This document shows, piece after piece, positions 15,494 through 22,905 of a stretch of DNA of 49,584 bases (position 1 is the stretch's first letter; each line of letters begins with the position of its first letter). A program made the position numbers and the translations under genes. This stretch comes from a virus: IMG/VR virus record IMGVR_UViG_3300047557_001710, positions 1 through 49,584 of that record. The stretch is one strand, 5' to 3'. The notes under the pieces are model-generated. The model saw only the letters and a program-made list of their open reading frames with translations, searched no databases and was not told the origin of the DNA.

Positions 15494-15631
15494 TCAAACA
15501 GCCACTTCTTGTTCCTGAACCTCGACTACATCAGTACTAGAAACAATAGCATTAAGGATTTCAAGGAGTTGATTACCAGTCTTACCGTTGTTGAGCATAC
15601 CAATCATCAGTTCACGAGAAAGATTTTCCAT
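15494..15631 (-). CDS. Small protein (45 aa), paralogue of the 5.3-kb gene
   Basis: Shares the two-helix core with 5275-5490 (see there). The longer upstream frame would cross the promoter module, so the start is at MENLSREL. The tail is Glu/Val-rich. Confidence 0.7.
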   Translation of the reverse strand: MENLSRELMIGMLNNGKTGNQLLEILNAIVSSTDVVEVQEQEVAV

Positions 15632-15682
15632 AATTAAAAGTTCAGTAAGTAAGTTAGTGTGGTCTTTCCCGACCACCCAAGT

Positions 15683-15739
15683 AGAATAGCACACTTCGGG
15701 GGTCGAGGGGAGTATAGTGGACGGTTCAACAAGTGGCCC
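15683..15739 (-). promoter_or_regulatory. Inverted repeat plus extended -10 module
   Basis: Extended -10 TGCTATTCT (15683-15691), 27-nt spacer, inverted repeat (15719-15739) that overlaps the stop codon of the upstream gene. It drives the 45-aa gene. Confidence 0.7.
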
Positions 15740-15884
15740 AAGGACTACCTTCACAGGAGTAGTCGATAATTTCTGTAGATGTAACTTGGTTGTGGATAAA
15801 GTTGTAATCACAGTTTTGCATTACATCATCTACATCCGCATCATCATTAACGCGAACTGCAACTTTAACAAAAATGGTCTTCAT
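15726..15884 (-). CDS. Small protein (52 aa)
   Basis: Begins MKTIFVKVAVRVNDDADVDD, followed by a Cys-containing middle and the end EGSPWATC. A beta-alpha-beta pattern is likely. Its stop codon lies inside the next inverted repeat. Confidence 0.65.
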   Translation of the reverse strand: MKTIFVKVAVRVNDDADVDDVMQNCDYNFIHNQVTSTEIIDYSCEGSPWATC

Positions 15885-15920
15885 CAGTTAATAATTAGAT
15901 TGATTGGAATGTTAAAATTA

Positions 15921-16256
15921 CTAATCTCTTCTTCGCCAGGTATTATTACTATCACCATCTAAATCATCACGTTTGAAGAAATCCACGATTTCATCAACAG
16001 TATTAAATTGTGACTTATGATTTTGTGGGTCTGGATCTCCCAAATCAAGAGCGTTTAGAAATCCATCTAAACTATCTTGTTCCATAGTATTATTCATAGA
16101 ACTTCTGCGAGCTTGCCTTAACATTCTAGCAACTACAGAATTAGTTTTAGATAACTTTTCAACCCAGATTATTTCGCTAAGTTCTACAGTTTCACCATTT
16201 GAGATTTTATCACAAATGGCTTCTACTCGTAATCTATAGGCTGTTGATAAAAACAT
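15921..16256 (-). CDS. Unrecognised protein (111 aa)
   Basis: Helical N-terminal half with basic patches (MLRQARRSS), acidic middle and a basic C-terminal tail (WRRRD). No motif recognised. Confidence 0.65.
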   Translation of the reverse strand: MFLSTAYRLRVEAICDKISNGETVELSEIIWVEKLSKTNSVVARMLRQARRSSMNNTMEQDSLDGFLNALDLGDPDPQNHKSQFNTVDEIVDFFKRDDLDGDSNNTWRRRD

Positions 16257-16279
16257 AAAATCCCCTAGAGACAGACTAT

Positions 16280-16456
16280 TTAGAACTCTTCATCAAATGA
16301 GAAATACTCATAAATTTGCTCCATAATACAATCATGAATTGCATCTTTGATAAGTCCTTCACTAGGATCATCAAGATGTTTATGAGCTTTATTCCACCCT
16401 AGATTGATGCCTGAATTAAGGCAATCTTCAATCACTCGCTCAACTTTTACTTTCAT
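16280..16456 (-). CDS. Small protein (58 aa)
   Basis: Begins MKVKVERVIEDCLNSGINLG, continues with KAHKHLDDPSE and ends YEYFSFDEEF. Helical and acidic. No family recognised. Confidence 0.6.
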   Translation of the reverse strand: MKVKVERVIEDCLNSGINLGWNKAHKHLDDPSEGLIKDAIHDCIMEQIYEYFSFDEEF

Positions 16457-16465
16457 TTATAACAG

Positions 16466-16642
16466 TTACGATGTGAATTGACTATTGGGGCCATACTCAT
16501 TCACATAATTAGGAAAAGCATCAATCAGTTTCTGGCGATTAGTAGGGTCTGCAACCTTAAATGCTTCTGCAAGTGCTTTTACAAAAGATCCACCATATTT
16601 TTCCATACGAAAAATCATTTGATAAACTTCATCGTAAGTCAT
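16466..16642 (-). CDS. Small helical protein (58 aa)
   Basis: Start taken at MTYDEVYQMIF, which has a GAGG site. Earlier in-frame Met codons overlap the -10 box. Mostly helical. No family recognised. Confidence 0.6.
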   Translation of the reverse strand: MTYDEVYQMIFRMEKYGGSFVKALAEAFKVADPTNRQKLIDAFPNYVNEYGPNSQFTS

Positions 16643-16666
16643 AAGAGCCTCGTTGCTTACCATAGT

Positions 16667-16723
16667 AGTATAACACATAAATTGGGAAGGATGGGCAAGT
16701 AGAGGACAGAGTAAAAAGTGTCC
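16667..16723 (-). promoter_or_regulatory. Inverted repeat plus extended -10 module
   Basis: Extended -10 TGTTATACT (16667-16675), 28-nt spacer, inverted repeat GGACA/TGTCC (16704-16723). It drives 16642 and the following small genes. Confidence 0.7.
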
Positions 16724-16729
16724 TTTGAG

Positions 16730-16906
16730 TCAAACTCCCACAACTTTAAGTGGTACTTTAATTGCTGCTAGCCAAGTGTTTATATTTTCAGCAACTTCTT
16801 CTACAGAAGGATTATCAAAATTGAACGAGATATCTCGAAATGTATCCCGGGTATCTTCATCCCGAGAGCTATAGGAAAGGGAATAGCTAATTTCTAGATT
16901 TTTCAT
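16730..16906 (-). CDS. Small protein (58 aa)
   Basis: Start at MKNLEISYSLSYSSRDED. A beta strand followed by a helix and strand. It is the last gene of the 17800-16730 run, 5 nt after the preceding stop. Confidence 0.6.
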   Translation of the reverse strand: MKNLEISYSLSYSSRDEDTRDTFRDISFNFDNPSVEEVAENINTWLAAIKVPLKVVGV

Positions 16907-16911
16907 AAGTT

Positions 16912-17175
16912 TTACCAAGTGTTAGTTTGAATTTTAATTTTACGAATTTGTTCGTAAAGAAACTGTTTGAGTTTCTTATCATCAGTTTTGTGATAGGCTT
17001 CAATAAGCCTATTGAGATATTTGTCTTGAGTAGTAATATTAACTACTTCAGCATTAGTTACACCAATATCTTTAAGAGATGACCCAGCTTTACGTCTAGG
17101 TTGTGAGATTGCACCAGATGTTCTAAATTTAGTTTTTATCTTACTTAAATTAGAAGTCGCAAATTCAGTAGTCAT
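16912..17175 (-). CDS. Basic protein (87 aa)
   Basis: Basic and Ser/Thr-rich N-terminus (NLSKIKTKFRTSGAIS; PRRKAG) followed by helices (DKKLKQFLYEQIRKIK). Possibly nucleic-acid binding. No family recognised. Confidence 0.65.
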   Translation of the reverse strand: MTTEFATSNLSKIKTKFRTSGAISQPRRKAGSSLKDIGVTNAEVVNITTQDKYLNRLIEAYHKTDDKKLKQFLYEQIRKIKIQTNTW

Positions 17176-17176
17176 T

Positions 17177-17356
17177 TTACCAAGGACCGATGTTTTTACA
17201 AAACTCAGGAAATCTGGACTTCATCATTTTAAGTAGGACAACATTTAGATTTCGTTGATGTTGTTCTTTTGATTTGGGATAAGTCCAGAGTGATGCTTCT
17301 TTTATTGATTGATAAACTGATTGATATTCACTTTCAGTAAGTTCAAGAGTAATCAT
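17177..17356 (-). CDS. Small protein (59 aa)
   Basis: Begins MITLELTESEYQSVYQSI, similar in its first 20 residues to the protein at 21723-21896 (MIKLELTEEELNTVLHGL). Both are single strand-helix starts of a small family. TAATG overlap with the upstream gene. Confidence 0.65.
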   Translation of the reverse strand: MITLELTESEYQSVYQSIKEASLWTYPKSKEQHQRNLNVVLLKMMKSRFPEFCKNIGPW

Positions 17357-17562
17357 TATAGCCTTTCCACATCATAATCAATCCACATAGAACTACAATA
17401 ATCGTAAGTCATTATGGCTTCCCTTGAAGGGATAATTTTATTTGATTGTTCCACTCCATTAAGCCAAGACCTTACTAGATAAGTGTCATTATTCCAAGGA
17501 AGATATTCATATTTTATATCTTGATTGGAAACTCTAAATGCAAACCTGAGGTCAGTATTCAT
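17356..17562 (-). CDS. Small aromatic-rich protein (68 aa)
   Basis: Contains YEYLPWNNDTYLVRSW and a terminal MWIDYDVERL. Beta-rich. Overlaps the upstream gene by 11 nt. No family recognised. Confidence 0.65.
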   Translation of the reverse strand: MNTDLRFAFRVSNQDIKYEYLPWNNDTYLVRSWLNGVEQSNKIIPSREAIMTYDYCSSMWIDYDVERL

Positions 17563-17800
17563 AATCGTGGCTCAATAGATTACAAATTGTGATGTCGGTA
17601 GAAATATTAAAACATCTAAATCCCAGTCCAAATAAAGAATTAGAAAATAGTGTAATGGAAAGTTCTAAGTTGGGTCTCCAATCAAAGAAACTAGAATGTG
17701 AAAAATGAAAATCTACAAGAGAAAAGTTCTTGATATTGATGAGTTTAAGGTAGAACTCCCAACCAAAATCATAGAACAGACGATACCTAATAAGTTTCAT
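17552..17800 (-). CDS. Aromatic-rich protein (82 aa)
   Basis: Start at MKLIRYRLFYDFGWEFYL, only 6 nt after the -10 box, so the transcript may be leaderless. Unusually rich in Phe/Leu/Ser; could be membrane-associated. No family recognised. Confidence 0.55.
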   Translation of the reverse strand: MKLIRYRLFYDFGWEFYLKLINIKNFSLVDFHFSHSSFFDWRPNLELSITLFSNSLFGLGFRCFNISTDITICNLLSHDYEY

Positions 17801-17806
17801 AGGTCT

Positions 17807-17865
17807 ATTGTAACACATTTACAGAATTATTTGTTTTGTATGGGGGCAGTAGTAGAACTGTCCCC
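17807..17865 (-). promoter_or_regulatory. Inverted repeat plus extended -10 module
   Basis: Extended -10 TGTTACAAT (17807-17815), 26-nt spacer, long inverted repeat with arms GGGGaCAGT/ACTGcCCCC (17842-17865). Confidence 0.7.
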
Positions 17866-17873
17866 ATAATAAC

Positions 17874-18323
17874 TCAAAGAGCCAGGGCTTCTTCTTCAGT
17901 CAGGAAGTGACTGAAAGGAACATCATCACCAAGATCAATAATATCACTAAGGTCCATACTATCTACATCAATATCATCAGCAGTCAGGTCAATCACATTA
18001 TTCTTATTAAGCATTTCGCGCATCAGCTCCTTAACATCGGGAGTAGAATTATTGCGAACGCTATTGAGGAGATTATCGAGTTCAGGGCTATCTTCAGTCA
18101 CTTGAGGAGCATCATTACTCTCAAAATAACGCTCACAAAATGCTTTACTCTCTTTAAGAGTTTTAGCGACGTGTTGTGGCTTACCCTTAATAGCAGGGTT
18201 AGTGCAGAAATATACAATCCACTTGGAAGAGGATTTTTTTTCAATATAGGCTACATATTTTCCACCTTCAAGAACATTATAGGCACCAGCTTGTTCACGA
18301 GCAAACTTGAGAGCAGAAGCCAT
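17874..18323 (-). CDS. Cyanophage-type hypothetical (149 aa)
   Basis: The N-terminal 60 residues form a short beta domain (GGKYVAYIEKKSSSKWIVYF). A linker and a very acidic C-terminal tail (DDIDVDSMDLSDIIDLGDD) follow. The layout resembles that of the 25125-25508 protein, with a KYVAYI/LVGYVA-type strand and an acidic tail. The acidic tail suggests a DNA mimic or a protein-binding region. Function unknown. Confidence 0.7.
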   Translation of the reverse strand: MASALKFAREQAGAYNVLEGGKYVAYIEKKSSSKWIVYFCTNPAIKGKPQHVAKTLKESKAFCERYFESNDAPQVTEDSPELDNLLNSVRNNSTPDVKELMREMLNKNNVIDLTADDIDVDSMDLSDIIDLGDDVPFSHFLTEEEALAL

Positions 18324-18346
18324 AACGATTGATTGATTACTCCGTA

Positions 18347-18402
18347 ATTGTAGCAGATTTTAGGGGCTCGTGGGGACTTTAGGGACGGTTCAAAAAGTGT
18401 CC
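18347..18402 (-). promoter_or_regulatory. Inverted repeat plus extended -10 module
   Basis: Extended -10 TGCTACAAT (18347-18355), 27-nt spacer, inverted repeat (18383-18402). Confidence 0.7.
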
Positions 18403-18408
18403 ATAGTA

Positions 18409-18657
18409 TCAATCTTCATCTTCAATCCCATATTCTTTTTTGACTTTATCTCTTATAGATTTAACATAATTATCGTGTTCCTCTTGGTCTTTTATTTTTT
18501 GAATTGCTTTATGAGTTGGATGATTAAATATATTTGCTTTTTTACGATTTAGATTGGAAATTTGTTTGTCTCTCAATTTAGAGACTTTATTAGCATAGAT
18601 ATCACTAAATGTTATTTTCTTCTTTGCTTCTGTTATAAAGTCTCTAAATGTTTTCAT
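18409..18657 (-). CDS. Candidate internal head protein with capsid-targeting leader
   Basis: 82 residues. The start MKTFRDFITEAKK matches the T4 internal-protein capsid-targeting sequence (MKTYQEFIAE followed by A). The T4 prohead protease gp21 removes that leader after the Glu. The mature part is Lys-rich and helical (NKVSKLRDKQISNLNRKK), as expected of a DNA-associated protein packaged in the head and injected. The function after injection is unknown. See also 26897-28162. Confidence 0.6.
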   Translation of the reverse strand: MKTFRDFITEAKKKITFSDIYANKVSKLRDKQISNLNRKKANIFNHPTHKAIQKIKDQEEHDNYVKSIRDKVKKEYGIEDED

Positions 18658-18703
18658 CTCAATTAGAATTTTAAGTATTTATTCTTCTGGTGTTCTATTA
18701 GAT

Positions 18704-19786
18704 TTATTCATTATACTGTTTAACCGAAATAATATCTTTATGTTTCTTTATACGATTTCTATAAACATTAGTAACATTAGTAGGATTGTATCCATTTTCT
18801 TTACACCAAGATGATAGATTACATATATCAACTGTTTCTCCATTTTCAAAAATTATTTTCCATTTTTTGGATGAACTTTTGTTAATGTAACCTTTATAAA
18901 ATCCTTCAGGACACTCAAAAGACATTACATTTTGACTTCCATTAGTGAACCAAGTTTTTCCGTAATTTCCATTTGAAGGACCTTTATTTTTTCCAATTAG
19001 AGTTTGGCTTATTTTTTTCTTATGTTCCTCATCTAACGGAATTCCCCTCAACTTTTCTCCGCGCTCTCTTGCATATTTTCGTCTTTCTTCTTCAGTTAGG
19101 GCAAAAATCCCAAGTTTAAGTTCAAAACACTTTTTCCCACTTATACTTCCACCTTTCTTACCATCTTCGCTCATCTTTTCTTTGCTTCTCCCACAAACTC
19201 CAGTTTTATTTTCTGCATTCAAATTTCCTGCTATTTTACCACCTTTAAATCCATTATTACTTAATTCTTCTTTAGATAAAGCAAATATACCAGTTTTATT
19301 TTTTCTATTAGTTTCTGCTCCCCTTTTACCATACTGGGCTTTTTCTTCACTTGTAAGCCCATGTATTCCAACACCCATTTTCCAAATTTTCTTTCCTATT
19401 TTAATTTTATCTTCAACAGTTAGTGAAAAAATTCCAACTCCCAATTCATGTGCTTTCAATCCACCTTTAATTGCGTTCTTTTTTAATATTTGAAGTGAAA
19501 CATTTCCACTACAATTCTCGTTAAGACACCAAACATCAGTTTGATAAAATGGTTTAATCAATCTTGTTTCAATTTTTTGTGCTTCAATCCAACCTTCATC
19601 AGTATAATCAAAGAGTTCTAGTATCTGCTTTTTTGGAGTATAAAGTTCCCAACACCATTTATGAGTTACAGGAGACCCCCAATACTCTTCATTATATTTC
19701 TTTTCCTTATGAACTCCATAATAGTAATATGGAACTTCTTCAAAGGTAATTTTGTATGTGTAAATTCTTGGACTATGAGTAGTCAT
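18704..19786 (-). CDS. GIY-YIG homing endonuclease with repeat array
   Basis: 360 residues. The N-terminal nuclease domain shows the divergent GIY-YIG signature RIYTYKITF then PYYYYGVHKEK, with the catalytic-helix segment AQKIETRLI and the Asn of WCLNENC. It is followed by about five 24-29-residue repeats with the core G[VI]G[IV]-[FH]-[AS]LT-EE, a NUMOD3-like EEHKKKISQTLIG, and a C-terminal domain not shared with the other three paralogues. Behind a paired-arm element (19794-19888). Confidence 0.85.
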   Translation of the reverse strand: MTTHSPRIYTYKITFEEVPYYYYGVHKEKKYNEEYWGSPVTHKWCWELYTPKKQILELFDYTDEGWIEAQKIETRLIKPFYQTDVWCLNENCSGNVSLQILKKNAIKGGLKAHELGVGIFSLTVEDKIKIGKKIWKMGVGIHGLTSEEKAQYGKRGAETNRKNKTGIFALSKEELSNNGFKGGKIAGNLNAENKTGVCGRSKEKMSEDGKKGGSISGKKCFELKLGIFALTEEERRKYARERGEKLRGIPLDEEHKKKISQTLIGKNKGPSNGNYGKTWFTNGSQNVMSFECPEGFYKGYINKSSSKKWKIIFENGETVDICNLSSWCKENGYNPTNVTNVYRNRIKKHKDIISVKQYNE

Positions 19787-19793
19787 CGTTATC

Positions 19794-19888
19794 CTTTAGA
19801 TACTGCATTATTATTTATAAAAGTTAATAATAGAAAAGGTGCCCCAAAGAGCACCTAATCTTGTCTGTAGAGATTGCAGTATCTAAAG
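19794..19888 (-). promoter_or_regulatory. Paired-arm element upstream of a GIY-YIG gene
   Basis: Arms CTTTAGATACTGCA (19794-19807) and the exact complement (19875-19888) enclose the hairpin AGGTGC/GCACCT (19837-19856) and TATAAATAA on the minus strand (19811-19819). A second ATAAATAG lies just outside (near 19895). Confidence 0.75.
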
Positions 19889-19898
19889 ACACTTCTAT

Positions 19899-20378
19899 TT
19901 ATGAATATAGATATAGTCCCCACTCCGGCTCACGACACTTTAGTAAAATAAAATCTAGTCTAGTTTTAGGTTCTGTAGGTTTTCTTAATAACTTCATATT
20001 AGTTTCTTCTAGAAGCTTATTCCCCTTTTTGGTGTTACAATAATTACATGCAGAAACTAAATTAGAATATGTATCCCCACCTCCTCTAGATTTCGGTATT
20101 ATGTGGTCAATTGTTAAGTTCCTTGTACTGTGACAATAAACACACTTATTACCATCACGCATATGAATAGATTTACGTGATGGTTTAGTATTTCTAATTC
20201 TGGAGACTGGTAGATAAATGTATTGAATTAGGCGAATAACTTTTTCACTAATGAACTCAGCTTTTCTCTTAATTAAGAGTTTAATTGCTTTTTTTGCATT
20301 TGCAATATTGATAGGATTAAAATCTTGATTAAGAACTAGAACTGAACTGTTGAGTTTAATCTTCCTGAATGGTTCCAT
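19899..20378 (-). CDS. HNH endonuclease
   Basis: 159 residues. Classic zinc-bound HNH: KCVYCHSTRNLTIDHIIPKS, then RGGGD, NLVSACNYCNTKKGN. Both CxxC pairs, the catalytic His of DH and the Asn are present. The N-terminal part (VLNQDFNPINIANAKKAIKLL) is the domain commonly found in front of this HNH type in bacteria and cyanophages. It may act in homing or near packaging. Overlaps the upstream gene by 23 nt. Confidence 0.88.
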   Translation of the reverse strand: MEPFRKIKLNSSVLVLNQDFNPINIANAKKAIKLLIKRKAEFISEKVIRLIQYIYLPVSRIRNTKPSRKSIHMRDGNKCVYCHSTRNLTIDHIIPKSRGGGDTYSNLVSACNYCNTKKGNKLLEETNMKLLRKPTEPKTRLDFILLKCREPEWGLYLYS

Positions 20379-20676
20379 TAGTTTCTGTGCCTACCAAATT
20401 ATCTAGATTTTCATTTGTTTTGAGTTTTCGTACAGTTTCTCCAGTTTTATCTCTATAAGTGAGAGATAAAATTTTAATTAGTTCTTCTACGTGAACTGGT
20501 GCAACGGGGCAGGAATAAGTACCTTGTTTGATTGTGTAAAATGGAGCTACTCCTCCATTATAATCAATTGTTACTGAGAAATTCTTACAATTATTATTTT
20601 CAAGCTCGTAAGTTGAAGACCAATGAACTTCATTTTCTCTAGAAGGAATTTCTCCATAATAAGTTTGCTTAAACAT
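20356..20676 (-). CDS. Unrecognised protein (106 aa)
   Basis: Start at MFKQTYYGEI, directly after the stop of the upstream gene. Contains an aromatic strand-rich middle (VHWSSTYELENNNCKNF; VTIDYNGGVAPFY) and a polar tail. No family recognised. Confidence 0.65.
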   Translation of the reverse strand: MFKQTYYGEIPSRENEVHWSSTYELENNNCKNFSVTIDYNGGVAPFYTIKQGTYSCPVAPVHVEELIKILSLTYRDKTGETVRKLKTNENLDNLVGTETNGTIQED

Positions 20677-20678
20677 TT

Positions 20679-20900
20679 TCAATCCCAATAATGTTTCCAA
20701 GAGTAATCTTCATAATATCCACTTCGCACAATATCATTATAAACCGTTGGAAGATTTACAATTTTGGCTTTATCTCGGTTTCTTAGTTCCACTTCATCAT
20801 CAAACTTAAAGCCTTCTAGCTGTTTTCTTTCATTAAAGGTTTTTGGTCTACGATAGGCACGATAATTGACTTTCTCTGCATTGCGATAAGTTCTAGACAT
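20679..20900 (-). CDS. Basic protein (73 aa)
   Basis: Basic, Tyr/Arg-rich N-terminus (MSRTYRNAEKVNYRAYRRPK). TAATG overlap with the Toprim gene, suggesting co-translation and possibly a role in nucleic-acid metabolism. No family recognised. Confidence 0.65.
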   Translation of the reverse strand: MSRTYRNAEKVNYRAYRRPKTFNERKQLEGFKFDDEVELRNRDKAKIVNLPTVYNDIVRSGYYEDYSWKHYWD

Positions 20901-21436
20901 TAGACATACCTCTCTATTAGAAAGTTGATGTAGTCATCGGGAGCAGCACCTAAATCTTTAAATTCTTTAGGAACCACAATATAGTTATCACCAAACTTGG
21001 CTAACTTAATTCCTTCCCCATCACCATCACATACTACCACAATTTTTCTTGGAAGGCAAGTAAAAAAGTTTCTGTAGTCTCTTGGTGGGTTGTTACACAA
21101 CGTTGCTACGCAACTAATGCCTCTTGAAGTAAGTCTTGCAGCATCAAATACTCCTTCTACTACGAAAAGAATGTTTGGAGTAAAATGATAACTCTCTAAT
21201 CCAAATAATGCAACTGTTGAATGCTGTCGGTTTCTATAAGTAAAATACTTACCAGTCTTTGGATTTTGATAATTATACTTTTCTCCTAAAGGTCTATATT
21301 GCTGATAACCAACAATTTGACCTGAAAGATTGTATAGAAAGACTGTGGCTACTTGTTCTTCTTCATCAATCAAAGTCCTATGGATATTAGTGTCCAGGAA
21401 CCTAGAGGAAAGATGAGAATGAATGTTGAAAGTCAT
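20900..21436 (-). CDS. Toprim-domain protein (primase-like)
   Basis: 178 residues. Contains a Toprim core: strand then Glu in LFVVEGVFDAARLTSRGI, and the DxD-type KIVVVCDGDGEGIKLAKF. The N-terminal 80 residues (YQQYRPLGEKYNYQ) resemble the region before Toprim in DnaG-like/phage primase proteins, but zinc-binding and RNA-polymerase domains are not obvious. It may be a partial primase or a standalone Toprim nuclease/regulator. Confidence 0.75.
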   Translation of the reverse strand: MTFNIHSHLSSRFLDTNIHRTLIDEEEQVATVFLYNLSGQIVGYQQYRPLGEKYNYQNPKTGKYFTYRNRQHSTVALFGLESYHFTPNILFVVEGVFDAARLTSRGISCVATLCNNPPRDYRNFFTCLPRKIVVVCDGDGEGIKLAKFGDNYIVVPKEFKDLGAAPDDYINFLIERYV

Positions 21437-21722
21437 TTACACATCTTTGCTAGTCTTTGTATTTTAACACATCCTAGGACCTCCTGGAGCTATAAGCAGC
21501 CAGAACACTTATCGTCCTTGAGTATGTTAAGAAATATTACAATATACTAAAACAGTACTTGACAGAATTGAATAAATCTGTAACAATATTTCTGTTAGAC
21601 GATGAAGGTTAATTAATATTTAATAAGACTAAAGAATACTTAAGATTTAAATAAATCTATAGACTGTCCAAAGGACAATCCCGAAGGGATTTAACTAAGT
21701 ATTCTTTAGGTCTTAAGGATTA
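21437..21722. other. Non-coding stretch with a gene-less paired-arm element
   Basis: Contains a -10-like TGTTAAAAT (21461-21469) before the Toprim gene and the solo paired-arm element at 21624-21715. No credible gene. Confidence 0.6.
21624..21715. repeat. Solo paired-arm element without an endonuclease gene
   Basis: Arms of 19 and 20 nt (21624-21642, 21696-21715), complementary except for one bulged base, enclose two hairpins TGTCC-AAA-GGACA (21665-21677) and ATCCC-GAA-GGGAT (21678-21690) and an AAATAAAT motif. Same overall architecture as elements beside endonuclease genes. Confidence 0.7.
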
Positions 21723-21896
21723 TTAAATATCACAAATAACTTCTTTGGTTATAGAATGTTCTTTGTCTAGTCTATTAAGTTTGTTAATAAGTTTATTAGT
21801 CATATTTTTACCAATAAACCAGGATTGGTCTTCTAGAAGATATAATCCATGTAGAACAGTATTTAACTCTTCTTCTGTGAGTTCAAGTTTAATCAT
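21723..21896 (-). CDS. Small protein (57 aa)
   Basis: Begins MIKLELTEEELNTVLHGLYL, related at the N-terminus to the protein at 17177-17356. ATGA overlap with the exonuclease gene upstream. No family recognised. Confidence 0.65.
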   Translation of the reverse strand: MIKLELTEEELNTVLHGLYLLEDQSWFIGKNMTNKLINKLNRLDKEHSITKEVICDI

Positions 21897-22492
21897 AGTT
21901 CTTTAAGTTGTGAAAGAATTGATTTGGTTTTATTTTCGGTATTTAGGAAATGGAAGAAAAATCGTAGAGTATTTAGAGCATCGTATTCTGCATTATGGGG
22001 AGTTCCTTCAAACTTAAGTTTATATGAATTCATAGACTTACGAAGTCCTCCTACAGGAGATTTACCAGCTACAATTTGTTTGTAGACAAAAATAGTTTTT
22101 ACATCTATAATACGACGACCAAAGAAAGGAAACTTAATATCTAAATCATTAAACTCATCTTTTAGCTCTGTAGCATCATTTCCATATCCACTACCTCCCC
22201 ATACAACTGGATTAACAAAGCAATCATAGACTCTAATAAGTTCTCCAAGCTCTTGTGCTAGAGTTCTGTGAGTAACGGCTTTTTCTATGATAATCTCATC
22301 ATTAATGCCTGTGAGTTTAGTAATGAATGGAGTAATATTTTCTCCTGGGTCAAGATACCAACTAAAAGTTTTAATATCTTCAGAGTTTGTGGGAGAGCCT
22401 ATAGCACACCCAACTTGAATTATTCGTGGTACTGAGCCATCATTTTTATTATTAAGTTCTAAATCAATTGCTAGGTAATTTTGGTTTCTCAT
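21893..22492 (-). CDS. DnaQ-like 3'-5' exonuclease
   Basis: 199 residues of the DEDD superfamily. Motif ExoI-type Asp-x-Glu in LAIDLELNN, central Asp in SGYGNDATELKDEF, and ExoIII-type HNAEYDALNTLRFF (His and Asp) near the C-terminus. DEDDh members trim DNA or RNA 3' ends (RNase T, DnaQ, ExoX). A role in phage DNA replication/repair or RNA turnover is possible. Coupled to genes on both sides. Confidence 0.85.
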   Translation of the reverse strand: MRNQNYLAIDLELNNKNDGSVPRIIQVGCAIGSPTNSEDIKTFSWYLDPGENITPFITKLTGINDEIIIEKAVTHRTLAQELGELIRVYDCFVNPVVWGGSGYGNDATELKDEFNDLDIKFPFFGRRIIDVKTIFVYKQIVAGKSPVGGLRKSMNSYKLKFEGTPHNAEYDALNTLRFFFHFLNTENKTKSILSQLKEL

Positions 22493-22626
22493 TACGAATA
22501 CTTTGATTTAAAATTCTTCAGGCGTTTTCTCGCATTTTTTACTGCAACTGGTTTATGTTTACCTTTGTTGTTTCTATTTGGTTTGTTTGGGTCTTCGTGT
22601 TTTTTGTAATGATTGGAGGATTGCAT
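22492..22626 (-). CDS. Very basic small protein (44 aa)
   Basis: Begins MQSSNHYKKHEDPNKPN and ends with Arg/Lys-rich KNARKRLKNFKSKYS, so a nucleic-acid binder is likely. CAGGAG site upstream, TAATG overlap with the exonuclease. Confidence 0.65.
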   Translation of the reverse strand: MQSSNHYKKHEDPNKPNRNNKGKHKPVAVKNARKRLKNFKSKYS

Positions 22627-22649
22627 TATAGTTCTCCTGGTATGCTTTT

Positions 22650-22706
22650 ATGATAGCACAAAAGACCCTCTTTGTGGGAGGGTCGTGGACAGTTTAATAA
22701 GTGTCT
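22650..22706 (-). promoter_or_regulatory. Inverted repeat plus extended -10 module with internal terminator
   Basis: Extended -10 TGCTATCAT (22650-22658), 28-nt spacer, inverted repeat GGACAgTT/AAgTGTCT (22687-22706). The spacer itself contains a terminator hairpin GACCCTC/GAGGGTC (22664-22684). It drives 22626 to 21723. Confidence 0.75.
22664..22684 (-). terminator. Terminator inside the promoter-module spacer
   Basis: Stem GACCCTC/GAGGGTC followed on the minus strand by TTTTG. It ends the transcript of the 56-aa gene. Confidence 0.7.
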
Positions 22707-22712
22707 TTTATA

Positions 22713-22883
22713 CTATTTAAGATTGTTGATATATTTTGTTAATAACCTAGTTCCCATTTCATTATCAAACCTATCATCAATAGTCTTCATTAATTCTAGG
22801 ATTAAGTCTTTATAAACAATAGGAACTCGTATGACTGTAGTTTTATTACTTCCTGGTCGTTTAAGTTTAGGTTGAAATACCAT
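22713..22883 (-). CDS. Small basic protein (56 aa)
   Basis: Begins MVFQPKLKRPGSNKTTVIRV, then helical VYKDLILELMKTIDD. It resembles small ribbon-helix-helix-type regulators (strand with TTVIRV, then two helices), a tentative call. Downstream of the helicase. Confidence 0.6.
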   Translation of the reverse strand: MVFQPKLKRPGSNKTTVIRVPIVYKDLILELMKTIDDRFDNEMGTRLLTKYINNLK

Positions 22884-22905
22884 TAATATAATGTGTTACA
22901 ATATA

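Noticed and set aside
15632-15811. Longer, 105-residue form of the 15.5-kb protein
   Set aside because: The extra N-terminal part runs through the inverted repeat and -10 box, and the similarity to the 5.3-kb paralogue starts only near MENLSREL.
21461-21515. Another inverted repeat plus -10 module before the Toprim gene
   Set aside because: TGTTAAAAT is present, but the CCTGG/CCAGG repeat is only about 14 nt away and does not match the spacing of the others.
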